From the NCBI RefSeq assembly GCF_040115645.1, contig NC_089547.1, positions 248,001-312,000 of the forward strand: a DNA stretch of 64,000 bases, given 5' to 3'. Within the stretch, counting starts at the first letter, position 1, and each line of letters begins with the position of its first letter. Positions 46,365 through 57,852 of this stretch are shown here, in pieces. The position numbers and the translations under genes were made by a program. The notes under the pieces are model-generated. The model searched no databases, was not told the origin of the DNA, and saw nothing but the letters and a program-made list of their open reading frames with translations. This stretch comes from Euwallacea fornicatus. Lineage: Eukaryota > Arthropoda > Insecta > Coleoptera > Curculionidae.

Positions 46365-47404
46365 TTAATAATGAGTGACATCGCCTCGTACGGCAATGCA
46401 AGCACGTACTCTTCGCGGCATGCTTTGCAACAAATGATCAATATCCCCCTGAGGTATTTCATTCCGTGCTACCTCAAGATGTTGTCGTAGGTCATCCACA
46501 TTGTTTGGAGTCCTCGATAAATTTCGAAGACAACCACTTATCATGTCCCAAAAATGTTCGATGGGCGATAGGTCCGGTGACCGTGCAGGCCAAGGCAGTA
46601 TTTCCAATTGTGCTTCTTTCAGGTATTGTCAAGTAATGTTCGCACTATGTGGTCTTGCATTATCCTGTTGGAAAGTGCCATTTGGTAAAGTTTGCATGAA
46701 GGGTACTAATACTGGCCTCAGAACATTTTTAATGTAGCGACGTGCTTTTAGAGTGCTTGGAATGAATACAAGAGAAGATCTTCGACCAAAACATATCGCA
46801 CCCCATACCATCACACCGGGTGTTGAAGCTGTGTACCGCCTTTCACAAAATTGCAAATTTCTTTTTTCACCTCGGTATCGTCTGACACTTCTACGACCAT
46901 CATTGATCCATAAACAAAATCGCGACTCGTCACTGAAGACGATATTGTTCCACTCATGACTCCAATCAACTCGTTCTTGACACCAGGCCAATCTGGAAGC
47001 TTGGTGTTGGGCGGTTAGCGGCAGTTGTGGATTTGGGCGGTATGAATGCAGGCCAAAAGACGAAATTCTTTTGTAAACTGTCGCCATCGACACCCGAAGA
47101 TTTAGAGTTCCCATCCAATCTACTGCAACAGCCTGTTTGTTTGAAATCGATCACCAATGGCCATCCGTCTAAGAAGTCGATCTTCACGTGCATTGCTGCT
47201 ACGGGGAGGATGTCCAGCTGGACGATGTTGCTGAACCCTTTCTTCACACCATGAAGACCATATTATCGCAATCGTGATGTGGTTACGATTCATTCTTCGG
47301 GCAATCTCACGAAAAGAAAGTCCACCCTCCTTCGTACCGATAATTCGCCCTCTATCAAAATCCGAAACGTGGGAAAAATTTCGACGCTGTCTCACTGGGT
47401 GCAT
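46365..47404 (-). pseudogene. Tc1-like transposase (DD34E), one frameshift and one stop
   Basis: From ATG at 47404 (MHPVRQRRNFSHVSDFDRG) the HTH part is open to about 47120, where a one-base shift occurs before DWMGTLNLRVSMATVYKRI. The core has FSDESRFCLW, GVMVWGAI, QQDNARPHSANI, a TGA stop, then WPARSPDLSPIEHFWDMI and the usual end RVRACIAVRGDVTHY. The spacing between the last two catalytic residues is 34. Only two lesions separate it from an intact gene of about 346 codons. Confidence 0.88.
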
Positions 47405-47471
47405 TTTAAGATGTCTTGTTCACAGCTCAACAACGAAATAAACTGATATTTCCATGTAAATATTATTTCAT

Positions 47472-47965
47472 ATATGCAGACCACTCCTCCTCCAAACACA
47501 CCGGAAAAGACCATAAACCACATACAAACAACGGAACATATCGCCCTACGAACTATCACAAAAAAAAGAAACCCCAAAAACCCACTACACAACCCATCTA
47601 ACCAACTATTATACGAACGCACGCACATGACAAGAATAACGGAACGACTACAACACGTCCAAACAAAATGGAAAAACAGTCCTCACAATCTAGCACTACT
47701 GACCCCACTGTGCCTAACAAGACAAAATAGGCAATCACGCTTACGTTCTCCCACAAACACCCTCTTAGAACACTTCCAAACATAAACCCTATCCTAACAT
47801 CTTATTCCCTTATCCCCTGCATTAGTCCCTCTTACACAACACCTAGTTTAAGCAAAATTGCAAATAGTGAGACTCCAAAATGAAATGTATACACTCAAGA
47901 GCAGAAAGACCAAAAGGTCGATAGCCTATTTCTAAAGAAATAAAAATTTTGTATACATATATATG
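47472..47965 (+). mobile_element. Jockey-like retrotransposon 3' fragment (copy 1)
   Basis: After a breakpoint at ATATATGCAGACCACT the + strand encodes the C-terminal end of the lineage seen complete to this point at 53.5-54.7 kb (TINHIQTTEHIALRTITKK, NQLLYERTHMTRITERL, LCLTRQNRQSRL). The 3' part GCAGAAAGACC...GATAGCCTATTTCT also matches, and it ends in a TATA-rich tail. It is strongly 5'-truncated. Confidence 0.85.
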
Positions 47966-48563
47966 TAGGATCCGCTAGTCAGAACGCTTAATTTTCCAAA
48001 CAATCAATACTGTCTGATCAAGTCGAGATGCACGCAGGGAAAATCTGTGTGTTAGAATATATAGTATTAGTTAGAGTAGAATAGGAAGAACGGGGGGGGA
48101 ATAAAAGGTGACGTACCCTGATGTTACGCCCATGCGTACCGTACCTGCGGTCGGAGTGATTCTCTCATGTTGCTGGATTTTCCGAGCAACATCCTAGAAT
48201 TCGGGTCACGGAAAAAACCCAAAAGGCGAACATCTCTTTGTTTGAACCAAGGAATAAGGGCTCGAACAAAGAATGGTTCGCGGTCCTGGCTCGCAGCAGC
48301 CAGATGTGGTAACGGTCGCCAGCCTCTACTTCGGGTACGACACTGTTTCATTACCCCCAGAAGGGGGGGCAAGCACTTAAGATTTGGACAAGGAGGATCT
48401 CTCTCTGGTCGGGAACAGTGCCGGGTGAATAGTAAACTAGGTAACGCGAGTGTTTTCTTTCATCTAATTAAGTTACCATTTAAGCCTTGTAATTGTTACC
48501 TATACGAATTGCAAATAAACACCCTAGACAACAAAAAGAAAAGCCTACATATATATATATATA
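47966..48563 (+). other. LTR-like unassigned segment
   Basis: The segment is less AT-rich, with a GGGGGGGG polypurine-like run at about 48091-48098 and AATAAA near 48514. It could start TGTTAG (48050) and end GACAACA (48533), as LTRs do, but no target duplication is visible. Its identity is open. Confidence 0.3.
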
Positions 48564-48565
48564 TA

Positions 48566-50131
48566 CAGGGTGGTCATTTAGTGCGGTCTCGGAAAATTAC
48601 GGCTAAACAATTTAATATTTTGAATTTCTTTTTTTTGCGTTATATAGAACTCGATTATGGGTACATTCTAAAATTGTTTTCGTTTTATACAGGGTGTTCT
48701 AAATAAGTGAAAAATATCAAAGTTATGTTTTTTTAAATAGGACGCCCCATATATTAATATCGTTTTAGATTTCTTGAGAAAAATAAATGTAAGTTTCATT
48801 AAGGTTTACTTGTCCTAAATCTTAAGGATTTCGAAATAATTAAGTTTTTTTAAAAAAATCATGCAATTTTAAAAACTTTGTTTTGAAGGAAGTTTAAACT
48901 GGAGTAAATCGAAATTCATACCAAACCTTAGATATGAAACGTATTTTATGCCAGAATTATTAAAATTGAAATATCTCATACAGTGCGTCCAAAAAATAAC
49001 ATAAAAATTGCATTCTTTTTGAAAGGAAATAACTTGCTTAATTTAAATAGAACACCCCATATTTTATTACTCGAAATAAGAGATAAACATATGACTAATC
49101 AAAAATCGTTACACTTTCCTATACCTAAATGTACAGGTTTTCTTCGAAAAATAAGATTTAAGAAAAGGTAGCAAATTTTATTACTTTTTATATCAGTTGC
49201 TATGGTCGAGGAGGAGCTGTATCTTGGCCCCCCAGGTCGCCCGATCTTACCCCACTAGATTTTTTTTTGTGGGGTTATGTCAAAAATATTGTTTATAGTA
49301 CAACTCCAACAACAAGAGACAATATGAAAATCAGAATCCGCTATGTTTTTGACTCTATTAGAGCAAATAGAGATATTCTGGAAAATGTTTGTCGTGGAAA
49401 TGTTACTCGACTTCAAGCTTGCATTGATCAGAATGGAGGATATATTGAAAATTGTTTGTAATTAAGTGTTTATTAAAAGAAATTCTTTTATATTAAATAA
49501 AAATAGATAGTGCGGTTATTAATTTTGCTACCTTTTCTTAAATCTTATTTTTCGAAGAAAACCTGTACATTTAGGTATAGGAAAGTGTAACGATTTTTGA
49601 TTAGTCATATGTTTATCTCTTATTTCGAGTAATAAAATATGGGGTGTTCTATTTAAATTAAGCAAGTTATTTCCTTTCAAAAAGAATGCAATTTTCATGT
49701 TATTTTTTGGACGCACTGTATGAGATATTTCAATTTTAATAATTCTGGCATAAAATACGTCTCATATCTAAGGTTTGGTATGAATTTCGATTTACTCCAG
49801 TTTAAACTTCCTTCAAAACAAAGTTTTTAAAATTGCATGATTTTTTTTAAAAAAACTTAATTATTTCGAGATCCTTAAGATTTAGGACAAGTAAACCTTA
49901 ATGAAACTTACATTTATTTTTCTCAAGAAATCTAAAACGATATTAATATATGGGGCGTCCTATTTAAAAAAACATAACTTTGATATTTTTCACTTATTTA
50001 GAACACCCTGTATAAAACGAAAACAATTTTAGAATATACCCATAATCGAGTTCTATATAACGCAAAAAAAAGAAATTCAAAATATTAAATTGTTTAGCCG
50101 TAATCTTCCGAGACCGCACTAAATGACCACC

Positions 50132-50134
<3 letters not shown>
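48566..50134. mobile_element. Palindromic mariner-like element J with about 610-bp arms
   Basis: The ends CAGGGTGGTCATTTAG and the inverse lie in (TA)n tracts, TA at 48564-48565 and 50135-50136. The arms (48566-49176 and 49524-50134) are nearly perfect inverted copies, so an identical small frame occurs in both (48983-49171 + and 49528-49716 -). Inner motifs: CAGGGTGTTC at 48690 and CAGTGCGTCC at about 48980. Only about 350 bp of centre remains. Confidence 0.93.
49203..49461 (+). pseudogene. Mariner-like transposase C-terminal remnant in element J
   Basis: Directly inside the left arm the frame reads GRGGAVSWPPRSPDLTPLDF and FLWGYVKNIVYST, then RLQACIDQNGGYIENCL to the stop at 49459-49461. 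This is the last 85 or so residues of a transposase related to family I. The rest was lost, so the element cannot move by itself. Confidence 0.88.
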
Positions 50135-50164
<30 letters not shown>

Positions 50165-50168
<4 letters not shown>

Positions 50169-50593
50169 AGCTTTCATAAAGTAAGTGACACGGGGTTAGT
50201 TATTAATTCGCTTAAAGCAACCAATAAACCTGCCACCTTACAAGGATAGTGTTATATCTTATCCTTGGGCATATGTGGTATGTCACAAGCACTTATGAGT
50301 GTTCCCTTGGAAATGGACTAAACTTGTACTTGTAAAAGTAGATCGTTGCGTTAAAAGATAAAGAGGGTCTGTTTTTATCATATGGGGTGTGAAGAAGGAA
50401 TAACTGAGGGATGTAAACGTGGGAAGAATGTAGATGGTATGGCAGGTTTATTGGATGAAAAAAAAACAGATACCCGGGGAATGACTCCGACACCTTGCGA
50501 GGGCATTCCATTCCCAATCGTTGTCAAATAAAGAAGTCTCTCTCAAACTTGCGTTTTTGTTTTCTCTATAAGAAGAAGTTTTTTCTTCTGACA
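50165..50593 (+). mobile_element. Probable solo LTR
   Basis: The 429-bp segment begins TGTGAGC and ends TTCTGACA, the TG...CA of LTRs, and contains AATAAA at 50527-50532. It sits in a TATA tract, so the 4-bp TATA repeat on both sides is not diagnostic. It separates element J from a related left arm at 50603. Confidence 0.5.
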
Positions 50594-50602
50594 TATATAT
50601 AT

Positions 50603-51249
50603 CAGGGTTATTCACGCTATACGGCTCGGAATATTGTGGCCAAAATACGAGGTTTTCTAAAAATTTTTCTTTTGGGTTATATGGGGATCTATTATAGCTA
50701 CTTTTTTAAATTATTTTCATATTATACAGGGTGTCCCAAAAGTGCTAAAAGTATCAAAGTTGTGTTTTTTTAAATGGAACCTCTTGTATATTGTTGCATT
50801 TTTGGATTCTCCGATCAAAATAAATGTATGTTTTAATAAGGTTTACAATACCTAGCACTTACGGTTTTTGAAATAATTTAAATTTTGTGAAAATTTGGCC
50901 TAATTTTCATGTTTTAACCACTTAAGCAATATTTAAGTTATGTAAGCGTAATTTACAGTGTAGTGTAATAATGGATCATACTTTATATCCCAATCATGAA
51001 AAACTTGCCAGCTTATACAGGGTGTGCAAAAATTAAAACTATTCAAATGAGGACTTTAAGTGGCTATAACTGGATTAATTTAAATGCAATGCCATATTTT
51101 TTAACTTACCAGGATATGTAGTTTTTAAATACCCATCGAATGGTACTAGGATGTTCATAGCTAAGTCTTCGCGTTTTTGCAGAATGCACTAAATAATGGC
51201 TCCTTGCGCCATTTGGCGTCTTTTAGTTCAAAGTTCTAAATCACATATA
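50603..51249. mobile_element. Left arm of a second J-type element (truncated)
   Basis: CAGGGTTATTC (50603), CAGGGTGTCCC (50727) and CAGGGTGTGC (51017) have the same spacings (124 and 414) as the three motifs of element J, and the sequence between them is clearly related but diverged. No right arm is seen. Family I copy 2 begins at 51250. Confidence 0.75.
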
Positions 51250-53471
51250 CAGGGTGTCCCGAAATTAAAGCACCATATTTAAACAACGTAAATTAGGTCA
51301 AAAAATAACACCAAAACTTTAAATAAAACAATGTCGGAAAATGCTTCCTTAATGAGGTATGCCTCTTTAAAGACGTAACTCTGATGATGGTAATTTTGAA
51401 ATATTTCCAAAACGGTGCAAGATAACTTTATGAAATTTGGTACGATTTTATACCTTATAAGCCTCAATTGACTGATGTGGCTGAATGGAAATTATTTCGT
51501 CAGAGGCGTGCTGCACGGGTAGTGTCGGGGTTAAAAAATGCTAGATTTTTTTTATGTGCCCCATTTTTTAGTTGCTGATGCAAAATTATGAAACCATATA
51601 CGCTTCCAGAAAAAAAAGACACTCTTGGTTCACGATGCTAGGACGCTTCGTTTTCGAATAAAATGAATTTAAACATTACAATGCATGACAAATACAAATG
51701 ATTTACTTTCTGTGAAAACTTAATAGTAGGCTACGAAATATTAAACAATGTTGACTGTCAATTTGATGTTTATATTTATTCTGTTGGGGAGTTTCTTTGT
51801 GTCATTATTAAGCTGTTAGTGAAAAATGGAGAAATTTTCAAGTAGGGAGCTTGCCGATATTCATTTTATTTATGGGTTCTGTAATGGTAATTCGCGAGCC
51901 GCCGTAGAAGAGTACAGAAGGAGGTACCCGAGAAGAAGAATACCTTTTCGATCTGTTTTTAGTCGAGTACATAGAAATTTAATCGAATGTGGTTCTTTTC
52001 AACGTTCTCGAGGCCAAGGAAGACCTACAGTAGATTACGATTTCGAGGATGTGCTTAATCGAATAGAAGAAAATCCTCAAATTTCTCTAAGAACGCTTGA
52101 AAACATTACAAACATACCAAAATCGATCGTAAATACAGTCGTTAAAATAACAACAGATAAACAGTTATTTCGAATATTAATTTTTAGATAGGAAGAATGA
52201 CTCGGATGCAGGGATTGCATCCCTTTCACTATAAAAGGGTTCAAGACTTACGAGAGGAAGATTTTACAGTTAGGATGAATTTTTGCCAGTGGGTTTTGAA
52301 TCACCAAAATGTTTTACATAATATCTTGTGGTCTGATGAGGCTAGTTTTACGAGAGACAAAGCATTTAACATCCATAACACACATTATTGGGAGTATGAA
52401 AATCCAAAAGTCGTAAGGAGAACACATTTTCAGCATAGGTTTTCTGTCAACATTTGGGCAGGTATCATAGGAAATAGATTAATAGGACCAGTTGTATTTC
52501 CAAACCGGTTAACAGCACAACACTATTTACATTTTCTTCAAAATGAGCTGGCAGGCCTATTAGAAGATATACCATTGCATACCCGATTGCAAATGTATTA
52601 TCAACAAGATGGGGCACCAGCTCACTTTGGAAATAACGTGAAAAATTGGCTTGATGAAAAGTTTCCAGGCAGGTGGATAGGAAGAGGTAGTCCAATAACC
52701 TGGCCCCCTCGATCACCTGACCTTAATCCCCTGGATTATTTTTTTTGGGGCTTTATGTGTAGCATAATCTATGCCACAGAAATAAACACGAGGGAAGAAC
52801 TGTTGGATAGAATCAACTTAGCTGCTAATCAAATAAAAGAAAATACGTTTCAAATTTCCCGTGCCTCCCAGAGCATAAAAAAACGATCTAGACTGTGTAT
52901 CCAACAAAACGGAAACTTATTTGAAAACTTACTTTGAAAGTGCGTCATTTAAATTTCTTGTTCGTTTTTTATTATTGTTTAATCGTTTTGATGTGTTTAA
53001 TAAAATATCGCTTTAAGCATCATTTGTATTTGTCATGCATTGTAATGTTTAAATTCATTTTATTCGAAAACGAAGCGTCCTAGCATCGTGAACCAAGAGT
53101 GTCTTTTTTTTCTGGAAGCGTATATGGTTTCATAATTTTGCATCAGCAACTAAAAAATGGGGCACATAAAAAAAATCTAGCATTTTTTAACCCCGACACT
53201 ACCCGTGCAGCACGCCTCTGACGAAATAATTTCCATTCAGCCACATCAGTCAATTGAGGCTTATAAGGTATAAAATCGTACCAAATTTCATAAAGTTATC
53301 TTGCACCGTTTTGGAAATATTTCAAAATTACCATCATCAGAGTTACGTCTTTAAAGAGGCATACCTCATTAAGGAAGCATTTTCCGACATTGTTTTATTT
53401 AAAGTTTTGGTGTTATTTTTTGACCTAATTTACGTTGTTTAAATATGGTGCTTTAATTTCGGGACACCCTG
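51250..53471 (+). mobile_element. Mariner-like element, family I copy 2 (complete)
   Basis: The element is 2222 bp, CAGGGTGTCCCGAAATTAAA to the exact inverse, between TA at 51248-51249 and 53472-53473. The 453-bp arms (51250-51702 and 53019-53471) agreed everywhere I compared them. A full transposase gene lies inside. The sequence equals copy 1 over the 2075 bp visible there as far as I compared. Perfect arms and an open gene point to recent movement. Confidence 0.97.
51826..52937 (+). CDS. Mariner-like transposase, two exons (51826-52128, 52188-52937)
   Basis: The predicted protein is identical to that of copy 1, about 350 residues. The HTH region lies in exon 1 (MEKFSSRELADIHFIYGF at its start). 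The catalytic core in exon 2 has WSDEASF, YYQQDGAPAHF and PDLNPLDYFFWG, with 41 residues between the last two acidic residues counted. Exon 2 ends QQNGNLFENLL. The 59-nt intron 52129-52187 restores the frame between IPKSI and the GRMTRMQGLHPFH segment. With intact ends and gene this copy may be autonomous; activity is not shown by sequence. Confidence 0.9.
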
Positions 53472-53489
53472 TATATTGTATATATGTAT

Positions 53490-54800
53490 ATATATTATTT
53501 TATACGCTACTACCGGTGCTAAGCAAAATCCTTGAACATATTCTAAAAAACAGACTGCAACAACTGATCGGAAAATACATACCAAGCTATCAATTTGGCT
53601 TCAAACCAAAATATTCAACTATACACCCGCTGTTCGCCCTGACGAACAACATACAAACTACGCAACCGGCGGAGGGCAAAACGGCGAGCCTACTAATGGA
53701 CATTAATAAGGCTTTCGATAGCGTCTGGCACAGGGGTCTGCTATACAAATTACACAAACTGAAAACACCAAAATACCTAATCTACTTAATCAAAAATCTG
53801 CTAGAAAACCGACAACTTCAGGTGCGAATTGACACTGCCTTCTCCTTTCCCTTCTCCCCGGAACAGGGGCTGCCACAGCGTTCGCCGCTCTCACCACTGC
53901 TCTACAATATATACTGCCACGACATATACAACTATGATCTACAGGACAAGGAATACATAGACAAAACATCATACATTTTGCAATACGCGGACGACACAGC
54001 GCTGATTGCACATGACAAAACTACTAAGAAAACCGTGGAAAAGCTTCAGACATTGACAAACAGAACCATGACATGGTTTTACAAATGGAGACTAACGCCA
54101 AACGACACGAAAAATCAACTTCTACTTTCAAATCACCACATCAAAGACAGCTCACCAACAATAATGACAGGCGGACACACGACTAAACCAAAGAACGACG
54201 TGAAGCATTTGGGAATAACAATAGACAATAAACTAAAATTTACGAAACACGTACGAAATATTCGACTAGAAATCATAAAAAGGGCAAAACACTTCCGAAC
54301 ACTGACATACAAAGACAAAGGGATTAGTATGGAAACCGCCATAAAAATATACAAAACCATATGCAGACCACTATTGGACTACGGGCACGTACTGAGGGCA
54401 AATGCAACAGAAAAAACAAGTAAACACATACAGACTACAGAACAGATTGCATTAAGACTAATCACAAAACTAAGACACCCCGAAAACCCGTTATACAACC
54501 CACTCAACCAATTACTGTATGAACGCACAAACATGATAAGAATAACAGAAAGACTACGACAACTACAGAACAGATGGAAAAAGAACACCAACAACTCAAC
54601 TATACTGAGCCCACTTTGCTTAACGAGACAGACAAGACAATCCCGCCTCCTTTTCCCTTCGAGCACCCTTTGGGAGCACTTCCAGATGTAATGTGATAGT
54701 ATTTAGTCACCAAAAGATTACCATTGTATCACAGGCAGAAAGACCTAACAGGTCCATAGCCTATTTCTGAGGAAATAAAGATTGTTTATATATATATATT
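53490..54800 (+). mobile_element. Jockey-like non-LTR retrotransposon, 5'-truncated (copy 2)
   Basis: Coding starts inside the reverse transcriptase (LLPVLSKILEHIL from about 53504) and is open to 54691. It contains DINKAFDSVWHRGLL, GLPQRSPLSPLLYN (the usual QGSPLSP has Arg for Gly), QYADDTALIAHD with the catalytic YADD at about 53983, and a C-terminal domain ending WEHFQM. The 3' region has GCAGAAAGACC and AATAAA near 54773, and ends in a TATA-rich tail. The 5' UTR, ORF1 and endonuclease are missing, so the copy is dead on arrival. Confidence 0.88.
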
Positions 54801-55789
54801 TTATTTATTTACAATTGAATAAAAAATCTAAACGGTCAATGACAAAAAACCCACTAGCATTCTTTCTTTTTTACTGAAAGTCTGATCATTTGATACTCCA
54901 TTATGAAGCATTGTTTTGCCCAAGTTACAAGACTTAATTATTAGTATTACTGGGTGGTGCATTTCATGTGAAAGTGAGTGCAAATAGTTTTGTACTTATT
55001 TGTTGATATAAATTTGAACCCAGTACTTACTCGACTGCGGATTCTAAAGTTATCAGTCATGTTATGTTTAATCCGTTTAGTTGCCTGTACCATGTAATTG
55101 GCAAGTCGGTACTGAGCGTGGTTCATGTAATGAGCAGAATGCTATCGGTTATGGAAAATGCGGCTAGTCCATTGCTTTTTTCATTAATTAGGCAAAATAC
55201 TGTGCATTACATGAAATTGGTGTTTACACACGACCGGCGTAACATACATAAGGAGTTTAAGTTTTTAATGCACAAACTTTAATCACGTATTCTAACACAA
55301 ATTTGAGTATTAAAACACGAAAAGCTCCTTATAATTTAGATTGCGTATTTAAAAAAATGATATCCGGGATCGCCCAAACTTTTACCAAGCTGCTATCCGT
55401 TCACCTTTTTGACAAACTGAAAATTACGTCAATTATTCGACTTCAATAAACAGCATACAGGGTGCCCCAAAAGGTCCTCTTGAAAATTACGGGGCGCAAG
55501 GGGGAAGTCCAAATAACGTTTGTAAATACGTACTTTATATAAAACGAGCCGAATTCAAGATTTTCATTCGACTTACCTCATAAATATTGATTCGAATCTG
55601 TGTAACCGAATTATCGCTTACGTTAAAAATTCTACTCTCTCTAACTGTATTTTGCTTATCTTAATTAGCCAGCTTGCAAAATTTTTGTTAATCTCGCCAA
55701 GTCATTACATAAAATTTTCACGACTGAAATCAAGTTTAAAACAAAACCATCAGCCCTGATATTAATTATTCTTTCGCTTTTGTGCTTAC

Positions 55790-55888
55790 TAGTGCAGAAG
55801 CACATTCCATAAAAGCCCTGATGGAGTCGGGCTTCCCATGCGCCATGTTTGCAACATTTTTAATAAACCCAACAAGACGCTGTTTGAT
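55790..55888 (-). CDS. Possible internal exon, unidentified
   Basis: On the minus strand ACTGATCCAG precedes 55888 and GTAAGC follows 55790. The 33 codons are open in phase 0 (IKQRLVGFIKNVANMAHGK, then PDSIRAFMECASAL). The composition looks like a real helical protein. An alternative acceptor upstream keeps the same frame. No second exon is assigned. Confidence 0.33.
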
Positions 55889-56580
55889 CTGGATCAGTTC
55901 ACTTCGACAATACGGGCGAGTTTGATTGGATTATCTGTTGTACGTAATATGTGAATTGGTTTAAGTACAGTGGTACAGTTCTTTCAAATTGGAGTAATGT
56001 AAAGGACCATTTGACATTTTTTAATAGTGCATGAATGTAGTGATTAGTTGTCTTAAAGCTCAGGTCATTAAAGGTTTCAATTATCATCTATGAACTTTAT
56101 CAAAAAATTCAAAAATTTGTGCCCTTACTGCTTTTCGGGGGGGTCGGCGTGCAATGGGAATGTTCTTATGTAATATCGATAGCAACGGGTGGTTTCCAGT
56201 TGCCTCAACACTTTACTCAAGGAAGATTTACGATTCATGCTACAATGAATTTGACAAGTTTTTGAAAGCGTTCAATAAAAATGCATGATAACATTATTCA
56301 ACAACGGTTTAACCAATTGTCTGTGATATTGTTTTTGACGTTTTAAAAGTTCACTTTTCCGCTAATAGCTTTAAAAGGCACCATTTTTGAGCGAGTTGAA
56401 TGATTGTGAAGTATGTTTTATCGCCTCCCTTTTAAAACTGGTTAACAATCATACGTATGCAATTACCCTAGTAACGAATGTCACCTTCGGTATTATGAGC
56501 CAAGACGCGTCATACTTTTATATTACTGATTTATTTTGTTCTCAATTTAGGTAAGTTTAATTTAATTTTATCAACTCCAG

Positions 56581-56665
56581 TAATGGCAAAGTTGTATTCT
56601 GGGGGATTTCACATCAAAATCAACAGCATGGTGATTCTCTCGCAACGGAAGAGTTGCAACCTCAA
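56581..56665 (+). CDS. Possible internal exon, unidentified
   Basis: TCAACTCCAG precedes 56581 and GTAAGT follows 56665. In phase 2 the frame reads NGKVVFWGISHQNQQHGDS and LATEELQPQ. A perfect donor (TTTAG/GTAAGT) lies only 30 bp upstream, at 56551, after another open stretch in matching phase. A 30-nt intron would be unusually short. A second frame is open as well, so the call is weak. Confidence 0.25.
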
Positions 56666-57852
56666 GTAAGTTTGAAAAAAGCTGCCGAATTCAGAGCTTA
56701 ATAAAATGTAGTTTTAAAATTATAAAAATCTTGATTCCATGGAAAAAACCAGAGTTGCTCTAAATATTTCCACCTTTTGCCGAATTTGTGCAAAAATAGT
56801 TATTTGAAAATAGTGAGTCACTTCATCATTTGTGATATGTGCCCCCTACTGCATAATACTAACTTAGTTAAAATTCGACTTTTATAATCTGAGTTCTGTG
56901 TCACACGACACTATATGATTTTATCACTGTTAAAAAGATATCTACGCAAAATAGGATGGAACGAAAAATAATAGTGCCGAGAAATTTTAATAGTTTTTGG
57001 AATATTTAATTTAAATGAAAATCGGTATGAAAACGTCATTTTTCTCGGATACCTTAACTAAAACGGTACGGTTTTCATGCTATTTTTGAATCCTACGCAT
57101 AATTTTGGTATAAATTATTATAATAATTTTGGTAAAAACTCATCGTTATCTTCATTTTTGTAATTTTAAATATTACATGACCCAGGGGATAAATAGTGTT
57201 ACAAAACTCCGGCCCCTTATCAGATTTAGTTTTGTTTTGGAAAACTCCCGCCCCTAATCGATCTATACATAGGGGACCAAAACTCCCACATAAATTCATT
57301 AAAAACTGAAAAATATTTTTGACGTAAATGCTAGAACACAGGATAATCTATGCAGTAGATAAATCTACTTTGTAATTTTTTTCTTATGCAATCCCATGGT
57401 ATTATGACGTGACTGAATTTTTTGAAAAATGTTCAACATATTTAATGTAACATATCCACATAAACATATACAGTTAAGTGCAGAACTGAGTCAATACTTA
57501 GAAAATTCGTATTAATGGTGGCATAAACAAAATATCTAACAAGTATTCAAAGGAAGGCTTTTATTTTCAAAAAGTACATTAACATTAACATTAAAACCAT
57601 ACAAAACATTTGCCGAAAATAAATGGGGTACATCAAATAATCCTAAATAACATTGGTTCAGTTTTGCTCCACTAATATTAACATTGAACACTTTGGTCGA
57701 CATTGACACTAATATTTGGTCCAGACACCTTTAGCTTTTTTAACAGCTAATAGACGTCTTGGCATGCTTTTTGTTAGTGTTTCACAGAAATCAGGTGGAA
57801 TTTAATCGCATATCCTCCGTTAATAAACATCATAATTCAAAATCTTTAAACA

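Larger units (their letters stand above)
46223..54984 (-). mobile_element. Tc1-like element H, split by a 7.3-kb nest of other elements
   Basis: Inverted repeats of about 115 bp lie at 46223-46340 and 54870-54984. They share TGGTGCATTTCA, ATTAGTATTACTGGG and TTGATACTCCATTATGAAGC in opposite orientation. TA flanks both outer ends (46221-46222 and 54985-54986). The transposase is next to the left arm, on the minus strand. Everything between about 47472 and 54800 was inserted later, upstream of its start codon. Confidence 0.85.
54985..57470. other. Mostly unassigned stretch with two possible exons
   Basis: Apart from the candidates at 55790-55888 and 56581-56665 no gene or element is supported. 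A mariner-like tip (CAGGGTGCCCC) is at about 55457, without a visible partner. Confidence 0.35.

Noticed and set aside
48983..49171. Identical 62-codon frames at 48983-49171 (+) and 49528-49716 (-)
   Set aside because: They are the two arms of palindrome J; the repeat is structural.
54133..54360. Minus-strand frames over the retrotransposon (53790-54011, 54133-54360, 54379-54666)
   Set aside because: They are antisense shadows of the reverse transcriptase frame.
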